This document shows, one piece after another, positions 16,270 to 23,865 of a stretch of DNA of 64,000 nt. The DNA is from CAVVKW01 sp963761705 (GTDB lineage: Bacteria > Verrucomicrobiota > Verrucomicrobiia > Chthoniobacterales > JAATET01). Both the position numbers and the translations under genes were made by a program. The stretch spans positions 186,001-250,000 of the forward strand of contig CAVXHK010000004.1 of assembly GCA_963761705.1 (NCBI GenBank), read 5' to 3'. Under the pieces are notes generated by a model. The model was not told the DNA's origin and made no database searches. It was given only the letters and a program-made list of their open reading frames with translations. The first letter of the stretch is position 1; every line of letters begins with the position of its first letter.

Positions 16270-17514
16270 TTACCGGTCATTGAGGTTGGCGACGCCGGGG
16301 AGGGATTTGCCTTCGAGGAGTTCGAGGGAGGCTCCACCGCCGGTGGAGGCGTGGGTGACTTGATCGATGACGCCAAACTTCTTGGCGGCGGTGGCGGTGT
16401 CGCCGCCGCCGACGATGGTGATGGCTCCGGTGCCTGTCGCGTCCGCAATCGCTTGAGCCATGGCTTTGGTGCCCCCTGCAAATTTGTCGAATTCGAAGAC
16501 GCCAGGAGGGCCGTTCCAGATGATCGTTTTGGCCCCGCCGATGGCGGCTTTGAAGAGCTCGCGGGTCTTTGGGCCGATATCAAGGCCCTCCCAGCCATCG
16601 GGAATCCCATCCTCGGCGGTGGCTTCACCGGCGTTGGCATTTTCGTTGAAATCGTCGGCAGTGATGAAGTCGACGGGAAGGTGGATCGCGATATCCTTGG
16701 CCTTGGCTTTCTCCATTAACTCCGGAATAATGGCAGCTCCATCTTTGTCGTAGAGGGAGTTGCCGATCTTCATGCCGCTTGTGACATTGAGGAAAGTGTA
16801 GGCCATTCCGCCACCGACGATGATGGCGTCGGCTTGGTCGAGGAGGTTCCGGATGAGGGGAATTTTGTCGGCGATCTTGGCTCCACCGAGGATGGCGAGG
16901 AGCGGGCGAGCCGGGTCGTCGAGGACGGACGAGAAGGCTTCGAGTTCCTTTTCCACGAGGAAGCCGGCAACCTTATCGGGAAGGTTGACGCCGACGACGG
17001 ATGAGTGAGCGCGGTGGGAGGTGCCGAAGGCGTCGTTGACGTAGACGTCACCCAGGCGGGTGAGACCGGAGCGGAATTGGGCGACCTCGTCTTCGTCGGC
17101 CTTGGTTGTCTTGCCCTCGGAGTCCTTGGCTTTGCCTTCCTCTTCGATGTGGAAGCGGAGGTTTTCGAGCAGAATGACCTGGCCGGGTTCGAGTCCGGCA
17201 CACTTGGCCTCGACTTCGGGTCCGACGCAGTCGCTGAGGAAGGTGACGGGTTGGCCGAGGAGTTCCTCAAGCTTCTCGGCGACGGGGGCGAGGGAGTATT
17301 TCTCGTTGCGGTGGCCATTGGGTCGTCCGAGGTGGCTCATGAGGACGACGGATGCGCCCTGATCGAGCGCGTATTGGATCGTCGGGAGGGCGGCTTGGAT
17401 GCGCTGCGGGTTGGTGATTTCGCCGGTCTGCTTATCCTGCGGGACGTTGAAGTCGACGCGGATCAACGCACGCTTTCCTGCCAGGTCGAGGTCCTTGATT
17501 GTTCGTTTGTTCAT
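16270..17514 (-). CDS. pgk: Phosphoglycerate kinase
   Basis: Transfers phosphate between 1,3-bisphosphoglycerate and ADP. The 414-residue protein starts at ATG 17514 (MNKRTIKDLDLAGKRALIRV) with the family motif RVDFNVPQ at 19-26. Further landmarks are SHLGRPNG near 60, the hinge region LLAILGGAKIADKIPLI in the middle, and the C-terminal nucleotide-binding GGGDTATAAKKFG with STGGGASLELLEGK just before the end. The longer open frame to 17724 runs through the dispersed repeat and is not coding. Downstream is tpiA; upstream the four-helix-bundle gene appears to have been inserted between pgk and gap. Confidence 0.98.
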   Translation of the reverse strand: MNKRTIKDLDLAGKRALIRVDFNVPQDKQTGEITNPQRIQAALPTIQYALDQGASVVLMSHLGRPNGHRNEKYSLAPVAEKLEELLGQPVTFLSDCVGPEVEAKCAGLEPGQVILLENLRFHIEEEGKAKDSEGKTTKADEDEVAQFRSGLTRLGDVYVNDAFGTSHRAHSSVVGVNLPDKVAGFLVEKELEAFSSVLDDPARPLLAILGGAKIADKIPLIRNLLDQADAIIVGGGMAYTFLNVTSGMKIGNSLYDKDGAAIIPELMEKAKAKDIAIHLPVDFITADDFNENANAGEATAEDGIPDGWEGLDIGPKTRELFKAAIGGAKTIIWNGPPGVFEFDKFAGGTKAMAQAIADATGTGAITIVGGGDTATAAKKFGVIDQVTHASTGGGASLELLEGKSLPGVANLNDR

Positions 17515-17522
17515 CAGGCTGT

Positions 17523-17897
17523 TCAGGGAATAATTAGGAATTTGGAATGCGGAATGAGAAATGGCGAGGCGCTTCGCGCGGTTCTTACGATTTGCCGCCG
17601 GTGGTTTTTGAGTTCTTCCGCTTGGGTCAGTTTGGAAATGGCTTTGGGTCGGTGTCTTGGGTAGGAATCTCGGATTAGCCGGAGCCAGTAGTGAACTTCG
17701 CGGGCCTCCTTGGCCGCGCGGCACATGATGGTGTGGAAGTCAGGTTTGGTCTGGGCGGCCTGAGCTTCCTCGATGTTCGCACCGATACTCGTGCCGCTTC
17801 GAACGAGTTGCCGGGACAGGACGAACTCGTTTTCTCGCTGAAGGTCTGCGGCTAGCTGAATGACGTGAAGCGCGAACTCGTAACTCTTCTCGAGCAC
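17523..17897 (-). CDS. Four-helix-bundle protein (23S rRNA IVS family)
   Basis: A 124-residue four-helix-bundle protein of the kind first noticed inside 23S rRNA intervening sequences. Family landmarks: LEKSYEFALHVIQLAADL (2-19), LVRSGTSIGANIEEAQAA (31-48), FHTIMCRAAKEAREVHYWL (53-71). Start is GTG 17897. The last 17 codons (ARSASPFLIPHSKF...) are not family sequence: they are the translation of the dispersed repeat copy at 17537-17580. The gene sits exactly between gap and pgk, flanked by inverted copies of that repeat, as if inserted as a unit. Biochemical role of the family is not established; tetramer formation and nucleic-acid association are proposed. Confidence 0.85.
   Translation of the reverse strand: MLEKSYEFALHVIQLAADLQRENEFVLSRQLVRSGTSIGANIEEAQAAQTKPDFHTIMCRAAKEAREVHYWLRLIRDSYPRHRPKAISKLTQAEELKNHRRQIVRTARSASPFLIPHSKFLIIP
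17537..17580 (+). repeat. Dispersed repeat copy A (flank of the four-helix-bundle gene)
   Basis: The core AATGCGGAATGAGAAATGGC is followed by GAGGCGCTTCGCGCGG. Near-identical copies are at 20459-20511 and, inverted, at 17937-17978; a looser copy is at 42421-42460. Together with the inverted copy at 17937 it brackets the four-helix-bundle gene. Confidence 0.75.
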
Positions 17898-17936
17898 GAC
17901 ATTCGGCGCTTCTCATCCAAAGATTCGTCCGAAGGC

Positions 17937-17978
17937 CCTCGCCATTTCTAATTCCGCATTTCTAATTTCCCATTCCTC
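17937..17978 (-). repeat. Dispersed repeat copy D (inverted flank)
   Basis: On the minus strand this reads AAATGCGGAATTAGAAATGG then CGAGG, matching copy A in opposite orientation. It lies between the gap stop codon (17977) and the start of the four-helix-bundle gene (17897), so the two copies form the ends of a roughly 440-base unit. Confidence 0.75.
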
Positions 17979-19014
17979 AAATGATGTATTTCAGGAGATC
18001 GACGCAGCGGTTGGAGTAGCCCCATTCGTTGTCGTACCAGGTGACGAGTTTGAAGAACTTGCTGTTGAGTTCGATGCCGCTGCCGGCGTCGAAGATCGAC
18101 GACCGGGTGTCGTGGATGAAGTCCGAGGACACGACCTCGTCGCCGGTGTAGCCGAGGATGCCCTTGAGGTAGGTCTTGCTGGCGTTTTCCATCGCCGCGC
18201 AGATCTCCGCGTAACTCGTCTCCTTGACGGTTTTCACCGTGAGATCGACGACGGAGACGGTGGGTGTCGGGACGCGGAAGGACATGCCGGTGAGCTTACC
18301 TTTGACTTCTGGAATGACGAGGCCGACGGCCTTGGCTGCGCCGGTCGTCGATGGGATGATGTTGATCGCGGCGGAGCGGCCGCCTTTCCAATCCTTCTTC
18401 GACGGGCCGTCGACCGTCTTCTGGGTCGCGGTGTAGGAATGAATGGTGGTCATGAGACCCTCTTCAATGCCGAAGCCTTCCTTGAGGAGGACGTGGACGA
18501 CGGGCGCGAGGCAGTTCGTCGTGCAGGACGCGTTGGAAATGATGTGATGGTCGGCGGCGACGTAATTTTCGTGGTTGACGCCCATGACGACGGTGATGTC
18601 GTCGCCTTTGCCGGGTGCGGAAATGATCACTTTTTTCGCGCCAGCTTCGAGGTGGCCCTGGGCTTTGCTGGCTTCAGTGAAGAGGCCGGTGCATTCGAAG
18701 ACGATGTCGACGCCGAGGTCTTTCCACGGGAGGGCGGCCGGACCCTCCTTGACGCCGAGGACTTTGATCTCTTGGCCCGCGACAACCAGGATGTCGTCTT
18801 CTTCGAGGGACGGATCGGACTTTTTGCTGGAGACTTCGCCTTGGAAGGTGCCTTGGGTGGAATCGTATTTGACGAGGTAGGCGAGGTTGTCGGCTGGGAC
18901 GAGATCGTTGACGGCGACGACTTCAACCTCCTTTCCGAGGAGTCCTTGTTCCGCGATCGCGCGGAAGACGAGGCGACCGATGCGCCCAAAGCCGTTAATT
19001 CCAATTTTTACCAT
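17977..19014 (-). CDS. gap: Glyceraldehyde-3-phosphate dehydrogenase
   Basis: NAD-dependent type I GAPDH of glycolysis, 345 residues from ATG 19014. It has the Rossmann opening MVKIGINGFGRIGRLVFRA, the catalytic Cys in SNASCTTNCLAP near residue 155, the phosphate-binding TGAAKAVGLV near 215 and the C-terminal WYDNEWGYSNR. The frame is open upstream through the shikimate kinase gene with no stop, so an internal ATG must be used to make free GAPDH; upstream bases offer only a weak AAGAA ribosome site. It is followed by the repeat-flanked four-helix-bundle gene, then pgk and tpiA. Confidence 0.97.
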   Translation of the reverse strand: MVKIGINGFGRIGRLVFRAIAEQGLLGKEVEVVAVNDLVPADNLAYLVKYDSTQGTFQGEVSSKKSDPSLEEDDILVVAGQEIKVLGVKEGPAALPWKDLGVDIVFECTGLFTEASKAQGHLEAGAKKVIISAPGKGDDITVVMGVNHENYVAADHHIISNASCTTNCLAPVVHVLLKEGFGIEEGLMTTIHSYTATQKTVDGPSKKDWKGGRSAAINIIPSTTGAAKAVGLVIPEVKGKLTGMSFRVPTPTVSVVDLTVKTVKETSYAEICAAMENASKTYLKGILGYTGDEVVSSDFIHDTRSSIFDAGSGIELNSKFFKLVTWYDNEWGYSNRCVDLLKYII

Positions 19015-19629
19015 GTTCTTGTGTTTTTTTGTGGGTTGGTCCTGGTGAGATCCGGGGGGGCGTCCGGGGAGTAAATCGGGAGCGTCGGGGGGCGTCAATC
19101 CCGCAACGCCCCGGGCGTGGGAGCGCATGCCTTCGTCGAGGATCTGGCGGGCGACTTGGTCGTGGGTGAGATCCGTGGAGTCGATGCGGAAATCGCTCGT
19201 GCCTTCGTAAATGGCGCGGCGTTTGGCGAGGAGAGCGTCGAAGGTCGCGCGGGGGTCGGCGGTTTGCAGGAGGGGTCGGCGGCGGTTGCGGGAGACCCGT
19301 TCAAAGAGGGCGTCCGGATCGCCGTCGAGCCAGGCGATGATGCCGATATCGCGGAGGGCGGCGCGGTTGGCGGGGCGGGTGATGATGCCGCCTCCGGTGG
19401 CGAGGACGATGCCGCAAACGCCGACGAGGTCACGGAGAACGGCGGTCTCGAGTTCACGAAAACCGTCTTCGCCACGGGCGGCGAAGATTTCGGTGACGGG
19501 GAGGCCGGCGGCTTCGACGATGAGTTCGTCGGTGTCGACGAAGCGGTGGCCGGTGGACTGGGCGAGGCGGCGACCCACGGACGACTTGCCGCAGCCCATG
19601 AAACCGATCAGGACAAAATTGGGCAGCAC
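17977..19629 (-). CDS. aroK: Shikimate kinase whose frame continues into gap
   Basis: The first 170 codons (19629 down to about 19120) encode shikimate kinase, which phosphorylates shikimate in aromatic amino-acid synthesis. Walker A is GFMGCGKSSVGRRL (9-22), the shikimate-binding VDTDELI is at 31-37, and LATGGGIITR at 76-85 is the family Gly-rich motif; RPLL and the lid region follow. After residue 175 comes a Pro/Gly-rich stretch (GLTPPDAPDLLPGRPPG) that looks non-coding, and then the GAPDH start at residue 206, all in one frame. A stop (TGA, 19095-19097) lies one base out of frame directly after the expected kinase end; loss or gain of one base in the CCCGGGG run near 19110 would restore it. 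So this is either a read-through ORF, a real AroK-GapA fusion, or a single-base error. cspA ends 7 bases upstream. Confidence 0.8.
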   Translation of the reverse strand: MLPNFVLIGFMGCGKSSVGRRLAQSTGHRFVDTDELIVEAAGLPVTEIFAARGEDGFRELETAVLRDLVGVCGIVLATGGGIITRPANRAALRDIGIIAWLDGDPDALFERVSRNRRRPLLQTADPRATFDALLAKRRAIYEGTSDFRIDSTDLTHDQVARQILDEGMRSHARGVAGLTPPDAPDLLPGRPPGSHQDQPTKKHKNMVKIGINGFGRIGRLVFRAIAEQGLLGKEVEVVAVNDLVPADNLAYLVKYDSTQGTFQGEVSSKKSDPSLEEDDILVVAGQEIKVLGVKEGPAALPWKDLGVDIVFECTGLFTEASKAQGHLEAGAKKVIISAPGKGDDITVVMGVNHENYVAADHHIISNASCTTNCLAPVVHVLLKEGFGIEEGLMTTIHSYTATQKTVDGPSKKDWKGGRSAAINIIPSTTGAAKAVGLVIPEVKGKLTGMSFRVPTPTVSVVDLTVKTVKETSYAEICAAMENASKTYLKGILGYTGDEVVSSDFIHDTRSSIFDAGSGIELNSKFFKLVTWYDNEWGYSNRCVDLLKYII

Positions 19630-19636
19630 GCCCTGA

Positions 19637-19840
19637 CTATAACCGCTTCACGTCGCGAGCACGCGAACCTTTTTCGTCCTCGTAGAGTTCGTAGTCGACT
19701 TCCTCCTCTTCCTTGAGGGTCTTGAAGCCCTCGGAGACGATGGCGGAGTAGTGGACGAAAATGTCGGTGGGAACGTTCGGATCGATGAGAAATCCGAATC
19801 CCTTTTTGTCGTTGAACCACTTTACCGTTCCTCGTGCCAT
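19637..19840 (-). CDS. Cold-shock domain protein
   Basis: A 67-residue single cold-shock domain, an RNA/ssDNA-binding chaperone. GTVKWFNDKKGFGFL (4-18) contains RNP1 and DIFVHYSAI (26-34) contains RNP2. The rest (FKTLKEEEEVDYELYEDEKG) is acidic as in CspA relatives. ATG 19840. It precedes aroK on the same strand by 7 bases and may share its transcript, although such genes commonly have their own long leader. Which paralogue it is cannot be told from sequence alone. Confidence 0.95.
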   Translation of the reverse strand: MARGTVKWFNDKKGFGFLIDPNVPTDIFVHYSAIVSEGFKTLKEEEEVDYELYEDEKGSRARDVKRL

Positions 19841-19967
19841 GATACTGCTGATGGGTGGTTGCGCGCGGGCGTTGGTGGTGACCGCAGAGCGACTATGAAG
19901 CCGGGGTGAGGTGGGTCAATGGGTTAATCGTTTCAAATTCGTGCCGATGCGGTTTATACCGAGCGGG

Positions 19968-20459
19968 ATGAAGTCGGAGCGGTTGGTTGGAGTCGTGATG
20001 GGGAGCAAATCGGATTGGGAAACCATGCGGACAGCGTGTGACTTGCTCGAAGCACTTGGTGTGCCACACGAGCGGCGGGTGGTGTCAGCGCACCGGACCC
20101 CGGATCTGCTGACGGAATACGCGAAATCGGCGGCGGGGCGGGGTTTGCGGGCGATCATCGCCGGGGCGGGGGGGGCGGCGCATTTGCCTGGGATGTTGGC
20201 GGCGCACACGCTGGTGCCGGTGCTCGGCGTGCCGGTGCGGAGTCGGGCGCTGAGCGGGATGGACTCGCTGCTGTCGATCGTGCAGATGCCGGCGGGGGTG
20301 CCGGTGGCGACCTTTGCGATCGGCGAGGCGGGGGCGAAAAACGCGGCGCTTTTCGCGGCGGCGATCATCGCGGGTGCCGGGGATGCCGGGGTGGCGGCGG
20401 CGCTGGAGAAGTTTCGCCGTGAGCAGACGGCGGCGGCGCTTGCGAGCGAGCTGGATTAG
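19968..20459 (+). CDS. purE: N5-carboxyaminoimidazole ribonucleotide mutase
   Basis: Class I PurE of purine biosynthesis: converts N5-CAIR to CAIR. The 163-residue protein has VGVVMGSKSDWETM near the N-terminus, VVSAHRTPD near 43-51, IAGAGGAAHLPGMLAAHT near 68-85 and SIVQMPAGVPVATFAIG near 107-123, all family hallmarks. ATG 19968 is preceded by GAGCGGG, an acceptable ribosome site; in-frame ATGs at 19947 and 19911 give unlikely extensions. No purK is nearby. A copy of the dispersed repeat starts immediately after its stop, followed by the Sua5-type gene. Confidence 0.96.
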   Translation: MKSERLVGVVMGSKSDWETMRTACDLLEALGVPHERRVVSAHRTPDLLTEYAKSAAGRGLRAIIAGAGGAAHLPGMLAAHTLVPVLGVPVRSRALSGMDSLLSIVQMPAGVPVATFAIGEAGAKNAALFAAAIIAGAGDAGVAAALEKFRREQTAAALASELD

Positions 20460-20511
20460 GGAATTGCAAATTTGAAATGCGAAATGAGAAATGGCGAGGC
20501 GCTGCGCGCGA
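20459..20511 (+). repeat. Dispersed repeat copy B
   Basis: AAATGCGAAATGAGAAATGG then CGAGGCGCTGCGCGCG, nearly identical to copy A at 17537-17580. It occupies the purE-Sua5 junction with no four-helix-bundle gene next to it, so it is a solo copy. The proposed Sua5 start codon at 20477 lies inside it. Confidence 0.7.
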
Positions 20512-21463
20512 TGGGGTGACGCGGGTCGTTGGGGCGGGGGCGGATGGGGTGGAGGCGGCGGTTGCGGTGCTGCGTGGTGGGGGGTGCGTGGGGCTGCCGA
20601 CGGAGACGGTTTATGGGTTGGCGGCGGACGGGCTGGACGCGGTGGCTTGCGCGGGGCTTTTTGAGGCGAAGGGTCGACCGTTGAGCGATCCGTTGATTCT
20701 GCACGTGCCGGACGCGGGGTGGCTGGAGCGCATTGCGGTGGTGGGCAATCTTGCTCGTCGGCTGGCGGAAGCGTTTTGGCCGGGGCCGCTGACGATGGTG
20801 TTGCCGCGGAGGGAGGCCGTGCCGGACATCGTGACGGCGGGGCAGGATACCGTGGCGGTGAGGATGAGCGCGCATCCGGTGATGGAGGCGGTGCTGGCGG
20901 GGTTCGGTCGACCGGTGGCGGCTCCGAGTGCGAATCGGTTTGGGCGGATCAGTCCGACGACGGCGGCGGACGTGGTGGCGGAGTTGGGCGGCCGGGTGCC
21001 CCTGGTCGTGGACGGCGGGGCGTGTGAGCACGGGATCGAGTCGACCATCGTGATGGTGGCGGGGGGGGAGATTTCGATTTTGCGTCCGGGGCCGATCACC
21101 GTGGAGCAGTTGGGGGAGTTGGCGCCGATCCGGGGCGGGGGCGTTGGCGCTCCGGTGGTGCCGGGTGCGACGAAGAGCCACTACGCACCGGCTACCCGGG
21201 TCGAGGTGAGGGCCGATCTACCAAACGTGGGTGACGATCGGACGGCATTGTTGAGCTTCCGGCGGGGAATTTTTTGCGAATACCGGATGATCGAGGTGCT
21301 GTCGGAAGCCGGTGATTTGCGGGAAGCGGCGGCGAATCTCTACGGCGCGCTGCGGCGGCTTGACCAGAGCGGAGCGGAGTTGATCCTGGCGGAGGGCGTG
21401 CCGGAGCGGGGGATCGGGGCCGCGATCATGGAACGCTTGCGGAAGGCGGCGGCGGAGCGGTGA
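20477..21463 (+). CDS. L-threonylcarbamoyladenylate synthase (Sua5/YciO/YrdC)
   Basis: Makes threonylcarbamoyl-AMP for the t6A37 modification of tRNAs. The YrdC domain occupies roughly 20-215: GLPTETVYGLAADGLD near 40-55, KGRPLSDPLILHV near 66-78, FWPGPLTMVLPR near 98-109, and SANRFGRISPTTAADV near 153-168. The C-terminal Sua5 domain begins with the linker KSHYAPATR near 233-241. Total 328 residues is normal for two-domain Sua5. The ATG at 20477 and first 13 residues come from dispersed repeat copy B; GTG 20516 (VTRVVGAG) may be the authentic start. Confidence 0.93.
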   Translation: MRNEKWRGAARDGVTRVVGAGADGVEAAVAVLRGGGCVGLPTETVYGLAADGLDAVACAGLFEAKGRPLSDPLILHVPDAGWLERIAVVGNLARRLAEAFWPGPLTMVLPRREAVPDIVTAGQDTVAVRMSAHPVMEAVLAGFGRPVAAPSANRFGRISPTTAADVVAELGGRVPLVVDGGACEHGIESTIVMVAGGEISILRPGPITVEQLGELAPIRGGGVGAPVVPGATKSHYAPATRVEVRADLPNVGDDRTALLSFRRGIFCEYRMIEVLSEAGDLREAAANLYGALRRLDQSGAELILAEGVPERGIGAAIMERLRKAAAER

Positions 21464-21537
21464 CTGCCGCTGCTGCAAGAGGATGGTGGGAATTGTTTTA
21501 CGTCGACTGATCAGGACGGCTGGGCGACAGATAAAGG

Positions 21538-23619
21538 ATGCAACGTTCCTTCCGCACCTTGTCTTGCTCGCTGATAGTGTTGTTCGCATTGGTGGGGCGG
21601 GTCAGCGGAGCGGACTACATTTTTCGGTTGGTCGATGAGACGGGGTTGAATCCCGCGGAGTTTTCGATTTTTGCAATGGGATTTAGCACGGCGGATGAGC
21701 TAGTGCTGGGGCCGGCTGGGACAATGGTGACCCAGAACTCGGGCACGATCTCGAGTTACAAGGTGGGGACTGGAGCGGGCGAATTGAGTGAGATCCGTTT
21801 GGACACGATCACGACGTTCACGGGGGGGCGGTTCTATTTCTTCATCGCTCCCGTGGGGACGTCGGCTCCGACGGTGGAATACGGCAAGCAACCGACGGAT
21901 CCGCCGAATGCGCCGATCCCGCCGCAGACTCCGTTCCCGCCCTTTTCGATCGTCGAGTTGACGGTGCCGCCCGCGACGCCGGCGCCTCCGGGGCCGGCAC
22001 CGACTCCGCTCCCGACCGCGCATCCGGCTACGGTCGACATCCAGACGGTGGACGGATTTATTTTTCCGCTAACGATCACGTTGAACGGTCAGACGAACGT
22101 GGCTGGCCAGCAATACGGGCAGCCGATCTACCCTTCGGGCCAGACGCCGACGGTGAACCGGGCCGACATTTTCACGGCCTACGCGAGCTTCATGGCCGGT
22201 GAAGGCACCGCAGGCGCGGCGTTCGCGGACCTGACGTTTGCGCCGAGCAGCATTGACGGACAGGCCGGAGGAATCCTGAATCCGCGGGCCTACCTGACGG
22301 CGGTGACCCTGCAGAATGAGTTTGTGAACCTGGAGAGTCCTCTGAACAGGATCTTCGATGCGGACCTGGCAACGCTCTTCAGTTCGAGCACGCTGAAGGT
22401 GGCGGGGGTGGCCTCGAATCCTGCGGGAATTCCCAAACAGGATTACACCGTGACCCCGGTGACGCTGGACTATCCCGGAACGTCGGTGTCACTGCCCGCG
22501 TTGAAATTTGCCAACGGCGCGACGGAGTTTCACGTATTCAGCCCGCTGGGATTGTCCATCTTGACGGACGCCAGCGGGGGACAGATCAAGGGGACGATCA
22601 CGACGGTCGGGATGGCGAACTCCGTGCTGACGGTGGCCACTCCGGTAACGGGTCTCGAAGTGGGCATGTACGTGAGCGGCGCAGGCTTGAGTCCGGTGGC
22701 GGGATCGTCGACCACGCAGATCACTGGAATCAGCGGGAACGCGCTGACGCTGAATCAGTCGGTGGGCAATCCGGCAGCGAACTCGCAATACACGTTTTCC
22801 AAGCTGCCGCAGCTGGTGATGTTTCTGACGCCCGGCCAGATGGTGTTCGGGAACAGCGGGGTGTTTGCGGACAACACGATCCAGTTCGCGGCGAACACCC
22901 CGGAGGCTTCCGTGCTCGGCAATCTCGAGAACCAGGTCGTCAGCGCGCTAAATCGTGGTGTCGGCGTGGTGCCGGCGGCCTTGAATCCGGCGGGAAGCGG
23001 AGGGACATCGGCGATCTGGGGCGATCAACGGACGTGGTATCCGAGCGGGGCGGTGCAGAATCTGTTTTCTTTGTTCATGCACGTCGGTCAGATCGGCGGG
23101 GAGCCGATCTTTTTCCGTCCGTTGGACGCGGCAACCTTTCCGAATGCCCGCGGGCAGGTGATGGGATCGGCCTACGGGTTTGCCTTCGACGAGAACGGAG
23201 GTCCGGTCGGCCCGGCGCCAAGTGGTCAGCCGGAGGTGCCGTCGAAGTTTGACGGAAACGTCACGCCCGGTGCCACGTTGGACGTAACGTTTGGTCCGTG
23301 GAAAAAGGCCGCCGCGCCGACGCCGACGCCTTCACCCGAGCCTCCGCCGAAGGTCAAGGTGCAGGGCAAAAAGCAGATTAAGACGACCAAGAACAACGTG
23401 AAGGTCGAAGGCACGGCCGTCGGCCAGAGGCTCTTCGTCAAATACAAGAAGAAGCCCGGCAAGGTCGTCACGAAAAGGGTGAAAATCCGGCCAAACGGTA
23501 AGTGGGTTTTCAAGTTCAAGCCAAAGGTCCGGAAGACGTTGATGAAATTCTACGCGAAGGATTCCGAAGGAGACCGTTCGAAGGTGCAAAAAATCAAAGT
23601 GATCGACAAGAGCGAGTGA
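21538..23619 (+). CDS. Large secreted protein, possible GH64/thaumatin-like, with basic C-terminal domain
   Basis: A 693-residue exported protein: signal peptide 1-24 (LSCSLIVLFALVGRVSGA). The body has a beta-rich pattern with GGRFYFFIAPVG near 100-111, a Pro-rich linker (about 125-165), TVDIQTVDGFIFPLTITLNG near 165-184, and AYGFAFDENGGPVGP near 540-554 followed by FDGNVTPGATLDVTFGPW. These elements remind me of GH64 beta-1,3-glucanase/thaumatin-like folds, but I could not place catalytic residues. An inserted Ser/Thr/Gly-rich stretch (GQIKGTITTVGMANSVLTVA on) interrupts the middle. The last 85 residues are a Lys-rich Ig-like module (KVKVQGKKQIKTTKNNVKVE). Family call is tentative; secretion is clear. 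Confidence 0.6.
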   Translation: MQRSFRTLSCSLIVLFALVGRVSGADYIFRLVDETGLNPAEFSIFAMGFSTADELVLGPAGTMVTQNSGTISSYKVGTGAGELSEIRLDTITTFTGGRFYFFIAPVGTSAPTVEYGKQPTDPPNAPIPPQTPFPPFSIVELTVPPATPAPPGPAPTPLPTAHPATVDIQTVDGFIFPLTITLNGQTNVAGQQYGQPIYPSGQTPTVNRADIFTAYASFMAGEGTAGAAFADLTFAPSSIDGQAGGILNPRAYLTAVTLQNEFVNLESPLNRIFDADLATLFSSSTLKVAGVASNPAGIPKQDYTVTPVTLDYPGTSVSLPALKFANGATEFHVFSPLGLSILTDASGGQIKGTITTVGMANSVLTVATPVTGLEVGMYVSGAGLSPVAGSSTTQITGISGNALTLNQSVGNPAANSQYTFSKLPQLVMFLTPGQMVFGNSGVFADNTIQFAANTPEASVLGNLENQVVSALNRGVGVVPAALNPAGSGGTSAIWGDQRTWYPSGAVQNLFSLFMHVGQIGGEPIFFRPLDAATFPNARGQVMGSAYGFAFDENGGPVGPAPSGQPEVPSKFDGNVTPGATLDVTFGPWKKAAAPTPTPSPEPPPKVKVQGKKQIKTTKNNVKVEGTAVGQRLFVKYKKKPGKVVTKRVKIRPNGKWVFKFKPKVRKTLMKFYAKDSEGDRSKVQKIKVIDKSE

Positions 23620-23865
23620 TTGTTTCGGTTGGACGAGGGGATTGACTAAGAGTCGCTGGAAGGCGCGATTTGCAATCGCTGCTCCTTGGAAGCGGAGACC
23701 ATTGAGCTCATTTTCCGACTGTCAGGGTCGCTGGAACGACGGTGTTTGGATGAGCCGTCACGGGTTGAATCCGCGGGAGTTTGGTGTGGTCGCCATCGCG
23801 TTGGTGTTCGCGGGCGAGGGGGGCTGGTTGGGGACGTCGTTTCTCATTGTGTCAAGGGGACCGCG

